Origin: Duncaniella muris | Lineage (GTDB): Bacteria; Bacteroidota; Bacteroidia; Bacteroidales; Muribaculaceae | NCBI RefSeq assembly: GCF_003024805.1 | Contig: NZ_PUEC01000013.1 | Coordinates: 29,063 to 93,062, forward strand | Direction: 5' to 3' | Length of the DNA: 64,000 nucleotides | Part shown: piece after piece, positions 1-8,648 of the stretch | Numbering within the stretch: position 1 is the stretch's first letter | Layout: the number at the start of each line of letters is the position of its first letter | Program-made: the position numbers and the translations under genes | Notes under the pieces: model-generated | Database searches by the model: none | Told to the model about the DNA's origin: nothing | The model's input: the letters and a program-made list of their open reading frames with translations, nothing else

Positions 1-44
1 GAATTTTTTGCGTGGGGCCATATTATATAGGTGGAGGAGGAAGC

Positions 45-1226
45 TTATGAAAGGGTTAGATAAATGCTGATGTCTACACTGCGCATCCCGGCAGCCTTGG
101 CCACCTGTGGGTTGACAATGCGCCCGAAGAATGTATAGGTGGCTTTCTGCATGCCCGGCAGCAGTTTAAGGGCATTGCTCACTCCCTCGCAGCTGACAAT
201 TGAGCTCATCAGGGTGATCAGCGTGTTGCTGAGAGCCATTGCGGCTGTGCGGGCAACGGCGCAGCCTGCATGTACGAAGCAGATACGTTCACGCAGAGAG
301 GCCGATTCTCTTACTGCCAATGCGTCGGCGAGATCAACGGGTGTCATAGCCGGGAACGCCTTGCCGCTGTCAGAGGAAAGGTCAAAGGCAAGCACGCCGC
401 GTTTCATCACCGAGGTAAGCTCTGATCCAGCGCTGAAAGGCTCTGTGGTGGGAGTGGCCACCACCACATCGGCCGCACGAAGCGCGTTTTCAAGTGTGTG
501 GGGATGCAGCGTGGAGGTTATCACCCACGGGCCGAGCTGCTGCGATGCGCGGCGCAGGGAGTAGACGTCGTTGTCATACATTCTGACGGTTGCGCCGAGC
601 CCTACTGCCGACCGTGCTGCCGCACAGGCCGCGATGCCAGACCCGATGACAAGCACTTCGCAGGGTATGATTCCGGCCACGCCACCGAGCAGTATCCCTT
701 TTCCGCGTGTGGCGTCGGCAAGCAGCGATGATGCCATAGCCACCGAGGCCCGGCCGTCGATTTCGGCAAGGATATCGGCAAACGGAGTGCAGCCGCCTGA
801 GTCTTCAATGAGGTCGAGGGCTATGGCGATTATATGGCGCTTCAGAAGTTCCTTTATGGCATCGGTATGCTGGTTCTGCGGCTTGAGCAGGGTAAGGAGC
901 ATGGTTCCGCGACGCATTTTCCGCACATCGGCAGCTTCAAGCGGGGCAAGGTGTATGACGATGTCGCAGCCTAAGGCCTCACTGCGGGTGCCTACGCTGA
1001 CACCGGCACGCATATACTGGTTGTCGGTGTAGTTGATCGCCGCCGTTGCTCCGGCTTCCATCTTTATGCGGAAACCGCGTTCTGTCAGCTCGGCGGCGGC
1101 CTCAGGTGTCAGCGGGAAGCGCCGTTCCGAGGAGCTTTGGCAGGCGGGCAGGCCTATGGTGAGGCTCCGGCGGTCAATCAGAGTCTCCTGAGGTTGTTCC
1201 TGGGGTGTGTGGGTGAACTGTGGCAT
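45..1226 (-). CDS. Alanine dehydrogenase / PNT-family protein (divergent)
   Basis: 393-residue member of the alanine dehydrogenase/pyridine nucleotide transhydrogenase family, which normally interconverts L-alanine and pyruvate with NAD. Visible features are an N-terminal segment resembling the family (PLTPEAAAEL, EAGATAAINYTD), a Rossmann motif GSGIAACAAA near residue 195 followed by an acidic residue (MYDND), and a C-terminal family segment (VARTAAMALSN). The usual conserved block before the ARTA segment (VPN-type loop carrying catalytic residues) reads FVHAGCAVART here, so catalytic competence is uncertain. It is the last gene of a leftward run, 15 bp after aroK. The start codon is followed by a Gln/Thr-rich stretch not typical of the family, so the true start could be slightly downstream. 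Family assignment is firm, substrate is not. Confidence 0.7.
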   Translation of the reverse strand: MPQFTHTPQEQPQETLIDRRSLTIGLPACQSSSERRFPLTPEAAAELTERGFRIKMEAGATAAINYTDNQYMRAGVSVGTRSEALGCDIVIHLAPLEAADVRKMRRGTMLLTLLKPQNQHTDAIKELLKRHIIAIALDLIEDSGGCTPFADILAEIDGRASVAMASSLLADATRGKGILLGGVAGIIPCEVLVIGSGIAACAAARSAVGLGATVRMYDNDVYSLRRASQQLGPWVITSTLHPHTLENALRAADVVVATPTTEPFSAGSELTSVMKRGVLAFDLSSDSGKAFPAMTPVDLADALAVRESASLRERICFVHAGCAVARTAAMALSNTLITLMSSIVSCEGVSNALKLLPGMQKATYTFFGRIVNPQVAKAAGMRSVDISIYLTLS

Positions 1227-1241
1227 ATGCTTGTACTTTGT

Positions 1242-1802
1242 TCAGTCCTGAGATCCGTTTTCTTTCAGCCGCAGACCGAAACGGCTGATGAAGGCCCGGC
1301 ATTTTTCTTCTATCTGGTCTTCGTCTTCGAGGCAGGTGCTGTCGAAGATCTCGGCCGCACGGCTGTAGAAAGGCATGCGGGCGGCCAGCTGCTTTCTGAC
1401 AAAGTGCTCCAGTTCGCTGTCACTGAGAGCCGCTATCAGCGGACGTTTGTGGCGTCCGCGTTTGAGCCTTTCAAACAGCCGTTCCTCGGAGGCTGCGAGC
1501 AGCACTGTCAGACCCTTTGACTGCATCAGTTCCATGTTGCCGGCAAAGCAGGGAGTGCCGCCTCCGCAGGCCACCACAACATCACGCTTGCCGTCGGCAC
1601 TGACTTCGCGCAGCATCCGGCGTTCCATGTCGCGGAAAGCTTCCTCGCCTTCCTCGGCGAAAATTTCGCGGATCTTCTTGCCGGCGCGGGCCTCGATGTA
1701 ATCGTCGAGGTCTATGAAATCAAGTTCGCAGCGTCGGGCGAGCGCCTTTCCGAGGGTCGATTTGCCGCAGCCCATGTAGCCGATGAGAAAAATGGTCTTC
1801 AT
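1242..1802 (-). CDS. aroK: Shikimate kinase
   Basis: 186-residue cytosolic kinase that phosphorylates shikimate at the 3-OH with ATP, step five of chorismate synthesis. The Walker A motif GYMGCGKST is at residues 8-16, the shikimate-binding DLDDYIEARAG follows at about 31-41, and the glycine triplet CGGGTPC matches the family's GGG substrate-binding site. The lid arginine region (RLFERLKRGRHKRPLI) is also present. Length is normal for a bacterial AroK. It lies 42 bp downstream of the GH3 gene and 15 bp upstream of the alanine-dehydrogenase homologue, all leftward, so cotranscription is likely. No other aro gene is in the window. Confidence 0.95.
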   Translation of the reverse strand: MKTIFLIGYMGCGKSTLGKALARRCELDFIDLDDYIEARAGKKIREIFAEEGEEAFRDMERRMLREVSADGKRDVVVACGGGTPCFAGNMELMQSKGLTVLLAASEERLFERLKRGRHKRPLIAALSDSELEHFVRKQLAARMPFYSRAAEIFDSTCLEDEDQIEEKCRAFISRFGLRLKENGSQD

Positions 1803-1844
1803 TTTGTCAGATAATATTTCTATATAATGTGTCAGGAGGGGAGA

Positions 1845-4169
1845 TCAGATGTTCGGGGTGGTCCAGGTGTAGCTCTCGGTGCAGCTCACAGTGGCGCTGA
1901 GCGGGCCAACGCTCAGAGTGAAGTCACCGGCTTCGAGAGCCCACTGGCCCTGGGCGTTGACAAACGCGAGGTCGGAGGCTGGAATCGTGAAGCGTACCGC
2001 ACGGGTTTCGCCTGGCATGAGGGCGAGTTTGTCGAAGGCGCGCAGGCGCTTGTTGTCAGGCACTACGGATGCCACGTGGTCAGAAGAGTAGAGCAACACG
2101 GCTTCCTTGCCGTCGACTGATCCGGTATTGGTTATGTCGACTGTGACGGTGAGCATGTCAGAGGGGCCGAACTGATGCTTGTCTACGTGGAGGTTTGAGT
2201 AAGAGAAGGTGGTGTAGCTTTTTCCATAGCCGAAAGGCCACTGCACGTTGACGCGGGCGTCATAGTCATAGACACCTTCCATCTTTCCTACCTCCTCGCT
2301 GACCTTGTAGTCATAGGTGACGAGCGAGTTGATTTCACGCGGATAGGTGAAGGGGAGCTTGGCCGAGAAGTTGCGCTTGCCGCTCAGGAGCAGGGCGAGG
2401 GCATCGCCGCCGAAGTTGCCGGGGATTATCACGTCGACCACAGCCTGGGCCAGTGGTTCGATGTCGGCCAGTATGCGCGGACGGCCTTCGTTGATGACGA
2501 GCAGTATCGGTTTGCCGGTCTTGGCGAGGGCCTTGACCATTTCGCGCTGGTTGGCAGAGAGATGCAGGTCGGTCAGATTGCCGGGAGTCTCGCAGTAGGA
2601 GTTTTCGCCGATGCATGCCACGATCACGTCGGCCTTTTCGGCAGCCTTGAGCGCCGGTGCGAAATCGCTGACAGTTTCGTCTTCATAATGCCCCTCGTTG
2701 TTGAAGCTTACAGTCGGGACATAGCTTACATTTGCCGCTCCGAAGGTGGCACTGAGGGCTTCGAGGATTGTGTTGTAATCTTTGGCATAGCTGTCGGTAA
2801 GATGGCCCTGCCAGGTGTATGACCAGCCTCCGTTGAGCGAGCGCATTGAGTTGGCTGTAGGTCCTGTCACCAATAGGCGTGTGCCCTGACTCAGCGGCAG
2901 GAGACTGTTTTCGTTCTTGAGCAGGACCATAGTCTCGACAGCGCTTTCAAGAGCTTCTTTGCGGAATTTTTTCGAAGCGTGGTCGGGATGCTCCTTGAGA
3001 GTGGTGTTGGGATGGTCGAAGAGCCCCAGACGGTATTTGAGTCTCAGCGCGCGGGCGGCAGCATCGTCGATGCGCTCCATGCTGACGCTGCCTTCCTCCA
3101 CAAGTTCGCGGAGAATGGTGCAGTAGTCAACCTTATAGGGTTCCATCGCCATGTCGATGCCTGCGTTGATGGCTATGCGGATGGCATCTTTCTTGTCGCG
3201 GGCCACTTTCTCGCGTGTGTAGAGATTGTTGATGTCGGCCCAGTCGGTGACAATCAGGCCGTCCCACTGCAGGTCGTTTTTGAGCCACTTGGTCAGCAGA
3301 GTCCAGTCGGCGTGGACCGGAGTGCCGTTGATTGACGAAGAGTTTACCATCACGGTCAGCGCTCCGTTCTTGATGGCTTCAAGGTAGGGGGCGAAATGCT
3401 TTTCACGTAGGTCTGACGGTGAGATATGGGCCGGTGTGCGGTCTTTGCCGGAGAATGGCACTCCGTAGCCCATGAAATGCTTGACTGATACCGCTATGTG
3501 ATTGCCGTCGATGTGGTTCGGGTCATCGCCCTGGAAACCTCTGACAGCAGCGGCGCCCATCAGGGCGTTGACCAGCGGATCTTCACCGTAGTTTTCCCAG
3601 AAGCGCGGCCAGCGGGGGTCGCGGGCCAGGTCGAGAGTGGGCGAGAAGGTCCAGGGACAGTCGCTCGCGCGGGTCTCGTAGGCTGTGATTTCCGCAGCTC
3701 TGCGGGCAATCTCGGTGTTGAACGAGGCAGCCACGTTGAGGTTCTGAGGGAAGAGTGTGCCACCGTTGGTATATGTGGTTCCGTGGTTCTGGTCGAGCCC
3801 GTAGATGCAGGGGATGCCCATGTATTTCATGGAGGCTTCCTGAATCTGAGGTATGATCACGTTCCATGTCTCCGCGTCAAGGCAGTAGGAATATGGAGCG
3901 TTGAGGATGGAGCCGACTTTGTAGACCCCGAAGATGGTGTCGAGTTTGGCCGGGACGAGGCGGAAACCGTCAGGACCGTTTTCGCCGAGTATGTCGAGCT
4001 GTATCTGGGTCATCTGGCCAATCTTCTCGTCGAGAGTCATTCGGGAGAGGGTCTCGCTGACTTTTTTCTCGATTGCCGGATCAGAGGGGATGACCGGAAG
4101 TGTTATCGGTTCGTAGGCGAAAGCCGGAAGGGCCAGGGCCAGGAGGGGAAGGAGTGATTTGCGTAGCAT
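1845..4169 (-). CDS. Glycoside hydrolase family 3 beta-glucosidase, exported
   Basis: 774-residue GH3 enzyme, expected to release terminal beta-linked glucose (or xylose) from oligosaccharides in the periplasm. A signal peptide is visible at residues 1-18 (Leu/Ala-rich, ending AFA). The GH3 N-terminal barrel follows, with the substrate-binding KHFMGYG and the nucleophile context GLIVTDW, where the Asp is the expected catalytic nucleophile. A GH3 C-terminal alpha/beta sandwich and a fibronectin-III-like domain (WPFGYGKSYTTF to the end) complete the usual BglX-type architecture. Specificity cannot be read from the sequence. There is no SusC/SusD pair next to it; it sits between the PgpH gene (49 bp upstream) and aroK (42 bp downstream) in a leftward run. 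Confidence 0.93.
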   Translation of the reverse strand: MLRKSLLPLLALALPAFAYEPITLPVIPSDPAIEKKVSETLSRMTLDEKIGQMTQIQLDILGENGPDGFRLVPAKLDTIFGVYKVGSILNAPYSYCLDAETWNVIIPQIQEASMKYMGIPCIYGLDQNHGTTYTNGGTLFPQNLNVAASFNTEIARRAAEITAYETRASDCPWTFSPTLDLARDPRWPRFWENYGEDPLVNALMGAAAVRGFQGDDPNHIDGNHIAVSVKHFMGYGVPFSGKDRTPAHISPSDLREKHFAPYLEAIKNGALTVMVNSSSINGTPVHADWTLLTKWLKNDLQWDGLIVTDWADINNLYTREKVARDKKDAIRIAINAGIDMAMEPYKVDYCTILRELVEEGSVSMERIDDAAARALRLKYRLGLFDHPNTTLKEHPDHASKKFRKEALESAVETMVLLKNENSLLPLSQGTRLLVTGPTANSMRSLNGGWSYTWQGHLTDSYAKDYNTILEALSATFGAANVSYVPTVSFNNEGHYEDETVSDFAPALKAAEKADVIVACIGENSYCETPGNLTDLHLSANQREMVKALAKTGKPILLVINEGRPRILADIEPLAQAVVDVIIPGNFGGDALALLLSGKRNFSAKLPFTYPREINSLVTYDYKVSEEVGKMEGVYDYDARVNVQWPFGYGKSYTTFSYSNLHVDKHQFGPSDMLTVTVDITNTGSVDGKEAVLLYSSDHVASVVPDNKRLRAFDKLALMPGETRAVRFTIPASDLAFVNAQGQWALEAGDFTLSVGPLSATVSCTESYTWTTPNI

Positions 4170-4218
4170 GAGAGTCTATTAACTTGTAGGTTGATTTGTA
4201 TTCTTAGATGCCGTTTTT

Positions 4219-6291
4219 TTACAACTTCTTATTGTCAGCCTCTGCCGAAGATGCCTTTTTGAGTTCCGGATAGGATATGCGCGAGTGATACATGGTGCGC
4301 AGGCGCTGTGCGAAGACCTCTTTGATTGTGCTGACGTCGCGGAACGATATCGGCGATTCGTTGTGGAGACCTTCGGCAATCTGGCTGTCGATGATTTTGT
4401 TGATGAGCGCTGAAATTGCTTCCGGCGAGTGTTCGGGCATAGACCTTGAGGCTGCCTCGACAGCGTCGGCCATCATCAGCAGTGAAGTCTCTTTTGACTG
4501 AGGATTCGGGCCAGGATAGCTGAACGGGGCCGGATCTACATTTTCGTCGGGATGGGCGTTGCAGTATGTGGTATAGAAATAGCGCGCCATGCCGGCTCCG
4601 TGGTGCTCGGAAATGAAACGGCGTATCATCTGGGGCAGTTTGGCTTTTTCGGCAAGGGCGAGGCCTTCTCTGACGTGGCCGGTGACTATGCGGGCGCTCT
4701 GGATCTGGTCAAGGGCATCGTGCGGATTGACTCCGTGCTGGTTTTCGGTGTAGAATGCCGGGTTTTTGATTTTGCCGATGTCATGGTAAAGGGCTCCGGT
4801 TCGCACCAGCTGCACGTTGGCTCCGATGCGGCCGGCGGCCGCAGAAGCGAGATTGCTGACAGCCATAGAGTGGTTGAATGTGCCCGGACATTCTTCTGAA
4901 AGTTCGCGCAGCAGCGGGTTGTTGATGTCACTGAGCTCCACCAGTGTCACGCGGGAGGTGAATCCGAACACTCTTTCAACGAGAAACATCAGGACATAGC
5001 TGAACGATATGAGGATGGCGTTGATGGCGAAGCAGCCGAAAATGCGGCCCTCTGTTTTTGAGAGCGAGCCTGACTGCATGATCTCGACGGCCGCATAGCA
5101 GGCAGCGTAGGCAATGAAGATCAGGGCGGCGGTGCGTATGAGCTGACTGCGCCGCGAGAGGTCTTTGAGTGAGTCGATGGCCACCACTCCGGCTATGAAC
5201 TGGATGAACACGAATTCCAGCGCGAATGATGTGATGATAGCGCAGATCAACACCTGGATAAGATGGCAGAAATATGCCGTACGCGAGTCCAGGAAGACCA
5301 GTATCAGAATCGGCACGATGGTAAACGGCGTGATGTAGAGCCCGGTTCTGAACGCCGCCTGCATGGCGAAGGCAAATAGGGTGAAGAGCCCCATGATTGT
5401 CATTATGAACAGCACCGTGCGGTCATCGTCGAAATAGTCGCGGCGGAAGATGCAGAGATAGCCGTAGAGAGCGCCGAAGAGGATCACCATATAGAGAATC
5501 TGTCCGGCCAGTGGATAGTAGTGCTGGCTTATGGTGCCTTTGCCTCTTTCATCGGCAATCTCCTCATATGTTTTCAGAACGGTGGCGAGCCGGGTGGTCA
5601 CAATGTCGCCCTTGTCGATGATTCGTTCTCCCTGCTGGATTATGCCTACCGGGGCCATAGCTTTCTGCAGTGCTTCTTCAAGAAGACGCCGGGTTGTGAC
5701 GGTGTCTATCAGTATGTTGGGCTGAAGAATTTCAGAGAGATGTGTGGCAGACAGGGCCTGGTGCATCCCCTTGTCGCGGAAGATGCTGTCGAGATGTTCG
5801 TAGGCACGGAATGCCGAGAGGTAGGCTGAAGTGGGCATGCTGATGGCCACGTTGTCATGAATGAAGCGCACTGACGGCAGCCGGCCTGATGCGATTTTGC
5901 TATAGGTGTCGCGGTCCACGATGCCGTTTTCATAGATGTTGCGGATCTCGCGTATGATCTGGTTGCGCTGTGAGGGGGTGATGTCAAGACCGGTGGTGGA
6001 ATTTAGCCTGGTGGTGTAGTCCGATACGATGGTCTTCTCGGCCGTGATGTCGCGGGTGAACACAGGCTCGAAATGAGTCTGCAGGCTGTCTCTGATTCTG
6101 GCTGCGCTCAGAGAGTCGAGGTGGATGGGGATGTCAAACGGAGCAGTGAGAAGGGCATAGCTCCAGGGGCGTCCTTCCTCGAAGACATAATGATTTTCGC
6201 TGGTGCGTGGAAGGAAGTAGACGGAGACAGATACCACGATGACGAATAGCAAAGCCCGGAATGTAAGCTGTCGGGATGGCAGTTTGTTCAT
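4219..6291 (-). CDS. pgpH: 7TM-HD domain protein, PgpH-type c-di-AMP phosphodiesterase
   Basis: 690-residue membrane protein of the 7TMR-HDED/HD family; characterised PgpH proteins hydrolyse cyclic-di-AMP. One N-terminal transmembrane segment (about 10-28) precedes an extracytoplasmic domain, then a block of about seven hydrophobic segments, then a cytosolic HD domain with TFNHSMAV, LYHDIGKIKNP and EHHGAGM supplying the metal ligands. The start at MNKLPSRQ is chosen because the open frame upstream is Arg/Pro-rich antisense to the DUF2752 gene and because this ATG overlaps that gene's TGA in an ATGA, giving translational coupling. The c-di-AMP role is inferred from family. A diadenylate cyclase was not seen in this window. 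Confidence 0.9.
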   Translation of the reverse strand: MNKLPSRQLTFRALLFVIVVSVSVYFLPRTSENHYVFEEGRPWSYALLTAPFDIPIHLDSLSAARIRDSLQTHFEPVFTRDITAEKTIVSDYTTRLNSTTGLDITPSQRNQIIREIRNIYENGIVDRDTYSKIASGRLPSVRFIHDNVAISMPTSAYLSAFRAYEHLDSIFRDKGMHQALSATHLSEILQPNILIDTVTTRRLLEEALQKAMAPVGIIQQGERIIDKGDIVTTRLATVLKTYEEIADERGKGTISQHYYPLAGQILYMVILFGALYGYLCIFRRDYFDDDRTVLFIMTIMGLFTLFAFAMQAAFRTGLYITPFTIVPILILVFLDSRTAYFCHLIQVLICAIITSFALEFVFIQFIAGVVAIDSLKDLSRRSQLIRTAALIFIAYAACYAAVEIMQSGSLSKTEGRIFGCFAINAILISFSYVLMFLVERVFGFTSRVTLVELSDINNPLLRELSEECPGTFNHSMAVSNLASAAAGRIGANVQLVRTGALYHDIGKIKNPAFYTENQHGVNPHDALDQIQSARIVTGHVREGLALAEKAKLPQMIRRFISEHHGAGMARYFYTTYCNAHPDENVDPAPFSYPGPNPQSKETSLLMMADAVEAASRSMPEHSPEAISALINKIIDSQIAEGLHNESPISFRDVSTIKEVFAQRLRTMYHSRISYPELKKASSAEADNKKL

Positions 6292-6731
6292 ATCTCTAAA
6301 ATGTTTCGGACTACGGTCCAGATAATGATGGTCGAGAGGAGGAGCAGGATGAACGCCCGCGCGCTGAGAAATTTGCGGAGCCGTGGGGCTCGGTTGCCGG
6401 CAAGGCGCGAGACTATCAGCAGCACTATCAGCGGGATCTCGATGGCAAGGATAGCGTTGAAGCGGAGGGCTGCGGCCGGATCTCCGTTGAGCAATGCGTG
6501 GAGCGCTCTCTGGGAGCCGCATCCCGGACATGAGAGCCCGGTGAGCATCCTGAAGCTGCAGCGCGGATAAAGATTGGTCGAAGGGTCTACTGACGCATAG
6601 AGGATAAGCGCACCTGTGGCGGCAATGAGGATGACGGCTGTCAGTATCATGCGGCGAGTGACGCGCGCTTTGGCTGTGGGCTGAGGGCCGGCAGGCGGTT
6701 CGGGCGGTATGTAGACCGGCGGTTTTGTCAT
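6288..6731 (-). CDS. DUF2752 membrane protein
   Basis: 147-residue protein containing the DUF2752 signature (YPRCSFRMLTGLSCPGCGSQRA), in which a CPGCGSQR core sits between two hydrophobic helices. A Pro-rich cytosolic N-terminus (about 1-22) precedes the first transmembrane segment (about 28-45), and two more hydrophobic stretches lie at about 90-110 and 125-142. No function is established for the family; the paired cysteines suggest metal or redox chemistry, but this is inference. The start at MTKPPVY is preferred over an upstream ATG because it forms an ATGA overlap with the preceding GYF/CD225 gene; its own stop overlaps the pgpH start in the same way. Confidence 0.85.
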   Translation of the reverse strand: MTKPPVYIPPEPPAGPQPTAKARVTRRMILTAVILIAATGALILYASVDPSTNLYPRCSFRMLTGLSCPGCGSQRALHALLNGDPAAALRFNAILAIEIPLIVLLIVSRLAGNRAPRLRKFLSARAFILLLLSTIIIWTVVRNILEI

Positions 6732-7300
6732 AAGAGGCCGAGCAACATCGAGAACGGAGCCCAGATCAGACCGGCCACAAAAGCCACGATGATCCACATC
6801 TGTGCTTTCGACGAGGCGTCAAGCGCTCCGTTATAGTCACCGCGCATGTAGGCGGGTGAGACTTTCGAGGCATAGATGATGGCGGGGATTCCGGCGGGAA
6901 TGCAGCAGCAGATGGTGGCTATGATGGCCCAGACAAGATAGTTGTCAGGCATGGGGGGCATACGCTCAGGATCGAAGGGTTCCAGGCTGTATTGGGGCTG
7001 TCCGTATGCCGGCTGTCTGTATGCTCCGCCATATGGCTGTGAATACTGATTGCCGTAAGGGGTGCCGTAGGGCTGCTGAGGTGCGGCGCCGTAGTTTTGG
7101 CCGTATGGCTGCTGATTGCTGAATCCGTTCTGACGCGAGGCTATGACAGCGGCTATTTCGGGGATGGCTGCCGCTGTGGTCCAGTCGGCAAGGCCTTCAT
7201 GCCATACCGGGGTCGACATGCTGAGACCCGGTATGGCATAAAGTTCCTCGACTGACAGCGGGCCTTTCTGCACGCTGTCTATGATTATCCAGTATTTCAT
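6728..7300 (-). CDS. GYF-like plus CD225/dispanin membrane protein
   Basis: 190-residue protein with three parts. Residues 1-48 form a GYF_2-like domain (YWIIIDSVQKGPLSVEEL, VWHEGLADWTTA). Residues about 65-118 are a low-complexity linker of Gln, Tyr, Gly and Pro (repeated QPYG units). The C-terminus has two transmembrane helices in a CD225/dispanin arrangement: the first contains a CCC cluster (IICCC-type motif) and is followed by a short loop ending SSKAQMW. CD225 is the fold family of eukaryotic IFITM proteins; bacterial members are mostly of unknown function. The start MKYWIII is chosen because the domain begins there. Its TGA overlaps the DUF2752 ATG, and it lies 4 bp after deoC. Confidence 0.82.
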   Translation of the reverse strand: MKYWIIIDSVQKGPLSVEELYAIPGLSMSTPVWHEGLADWTTAAAIPEIAAVIASRQNGFSNQQPYGQNYGAAPQQPYGTPYGNQYSQPYGGAYRQPAYGQPQYSLEPFDPERMPPMPDNYLVWAIIATICCCIPAGIPAIIYASKVSPAYMRGDYNGALDASSKAQMWIIVAFVAGLIWAPFSMLLGLL

Positions 7301-7304
7301 CCGA

Positions 7305-8189
7305 TCAGAAGAATTTGATCTCTTTGCCGAGAATGTCGGAGAGGATGGAGTTGGCCAGACGCGATGCGCCCAGACGGAAATACTCAGCGGTTTCCACCCA
7401 TTTTTCGCCAAGAACTGTCTTGACAATGGTGTAGTATTTCAGAGCGTCTTCGGTGGTCGAGATGCCTCCGGCTGCCTTGAAGCCTACCATGCGGCCGGTT
7501 TTCTCGTAGTATTCCTTGATACATTCACACATAATGTAGGTGGCTTCGAGCGATGCGCCGGGATATTCCTTACCGGTTGAGGTCTTGAGGAAGTCGGCTT
7601 CGGAATAGAGAGCCAGGATCGAGGCGTTGCGGATGTTTTCCGCAGTCTTGAGGGCTCCGGTTTCGAGGATGACTTTCATCAGAGAGTCGCGGCATGAGTG
7701 CTTCATCTCGATCATCTGGTCGCAGGCTTCCTCATAGTCCTTGTCAAGGAAGTCGCCGAGGCCGAGCACAATGTCGATTTCATCAGCTCCGGCTTCTACT
7801 GCGAGACCGATTTCAGCCACTTTCACTTCGATGAAGCTCTGGGCGCTGGGGAAACAGCCGGCCACAGCCGCGATGTCGACGTCACTGCATTCGAGAACTG
7901 TGCGCACTACGGGCACAAAGTTGGGATAGACGCAGATGGCGGCCACGTTGGGCAGATCGGCATATTCGTGGGCAAAGGCATTGACTCTTTCAGTGAAATT
8001 GGCCACTGACTGCTGTGAGTCGGTGGATTTCAGTGTGGTCAGGTCAATGGCGCTGAAAAGTTTCTTAAGGACTTCAGGAGTGCGGTTCTCGTCAAGATGC
8101 TTGTCAAGAATCTCCTGTACTTTTGCTGCGACTTCCGCGTCAGATGTGGTCACGCGGCTGTCAGCTATGACTTGCTGATACTTATCCAT
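7305..8189 (-). CDS. deoC: Deoxyribose-phosphate aldolase
   Basis: 294-residue class I aldolase that cleaves 2-deoxyribose-5-phosphate to glyceraldehyde-3-phosphate and acetaldehyde in deoxynucleoside catabolism. The Schiff-base lysine is K202 in DFLKTSTGK, and the second active-site lysine is K238 in VGFKAAGGIST. The barrel strand EIDIVLGLG is also recognisable. The protein resembles the longer E. coli-type DeoC and not the ~220-residue form. It is followed after 4 bp by the GYF/CD225 gene and preceded 76 bp upstream by the MazG-like gene, all leftward. No other deo genes are seen. Confidence 0.95.
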   Translation of the reverse strand: MDKYQQVIADSRVTTSDAEVAAKVQEILDKHLDENRTPEVLKKLFSAIDLTTLKSTDSQQSVANFTERVNAFAHEYADLPNVAAICVYPNFVPVVRTVLECSDVDIAAVAGCFPSAQSFIEVKVAEIGLAVEAGADEIDIVLGLGDFLDKDYEEACDQMIEMKHSCRDSLMKVILETGALKTAENIRNASILALYSEADFLKTSTGKEYPGASLEATYIMCECIKEYYEKTGRMVGFKAAGGISTTEDALKYYTIVKTVLGEKWVETAEYFRLGASRLANSILSDILGKEIKFF

Positions 8190-8265
8190 GATGATTATAT
8201 TTTTCAGGGTCTTATGGTTAATATTTTAAGTTGATTCATTTTGGCTGGTGGCTGCGGTGTCTCGG

Positions 8266-8628
8266 TCAGTCATCGCGCAGCTTCGGGTTGGAGGCGTGGC
8301 GGGTGGCGTCGCGGACGCTTTTCTTCTCAATGTTGCGGCGGAAGGCCTCGGTCAGGTCTATGCCGGTCTGGTTGGCAATGGCGGTCAGCACCCAGAGCAC
8401 ATCCGCGAGCTCATCGGCAAGGGCATCGGCGTTTTCGCCGGGCTTGAATGACTGGTCGCCGAATCTGCGGGCCATGATGCGGGCCACTTCTCCGGTCTCT
8501 TCAGCCAGGATGGCCATGTTGGTCAGCGGGGAGAAATATCTCACCCCGGTGGTGGTGATCCACTCGTCGACAACTGCCTGCAGCGAGCGCAGAGAGATCG
8601 AATCATCTGGTGTAGAATTGATTTTCAT
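8266..8628 (-). CDS. MazG-like nucleotide pyrophosphohydrolase
   Basis: 120-residue all-alpha NTP pyrophosphohydrolase of the MazG/RS21-C6 type, expected to hydrolyse (d)NTPs to the monophosphate and pyrophosphate in the cytosol. The metal-binding acidic pattern is visible as EETGEVARI in the second helix and ELADVLWVL in the third. Its size fits a single-domain MazG relative and not the two-domain MazG. It stands 20 bp downstream of dtd and 76 bp upstream of deoC on the same strand, a grouping consistent with nucleotide or tRNA housekeeping. The exact substrate is unknown. Confidence 0.88.
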   Translation of the reverse strand: MKINSTPDDSISLRSLQAVVDEWITTTGVRYFSPLTNMAILAEETGEVARIMARRFGDQSFKPGENADALADELADVLWVLTAIANQTGIDLTEAFRRNIEKKSVRDATRHASNPKLRDD

Positions 8629-8648
8629 GGCTTCTGTCCGCGTAGTTT

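Noticed and set aside
6292..6531. Upstream extension of the PgpH reading frame
   Set aside because: The added residues are Arg/Pro-rich and overlap the DUF2752 gene; the ATG at 6291 forms an ATGA overlap and precedes the first membrane segment.
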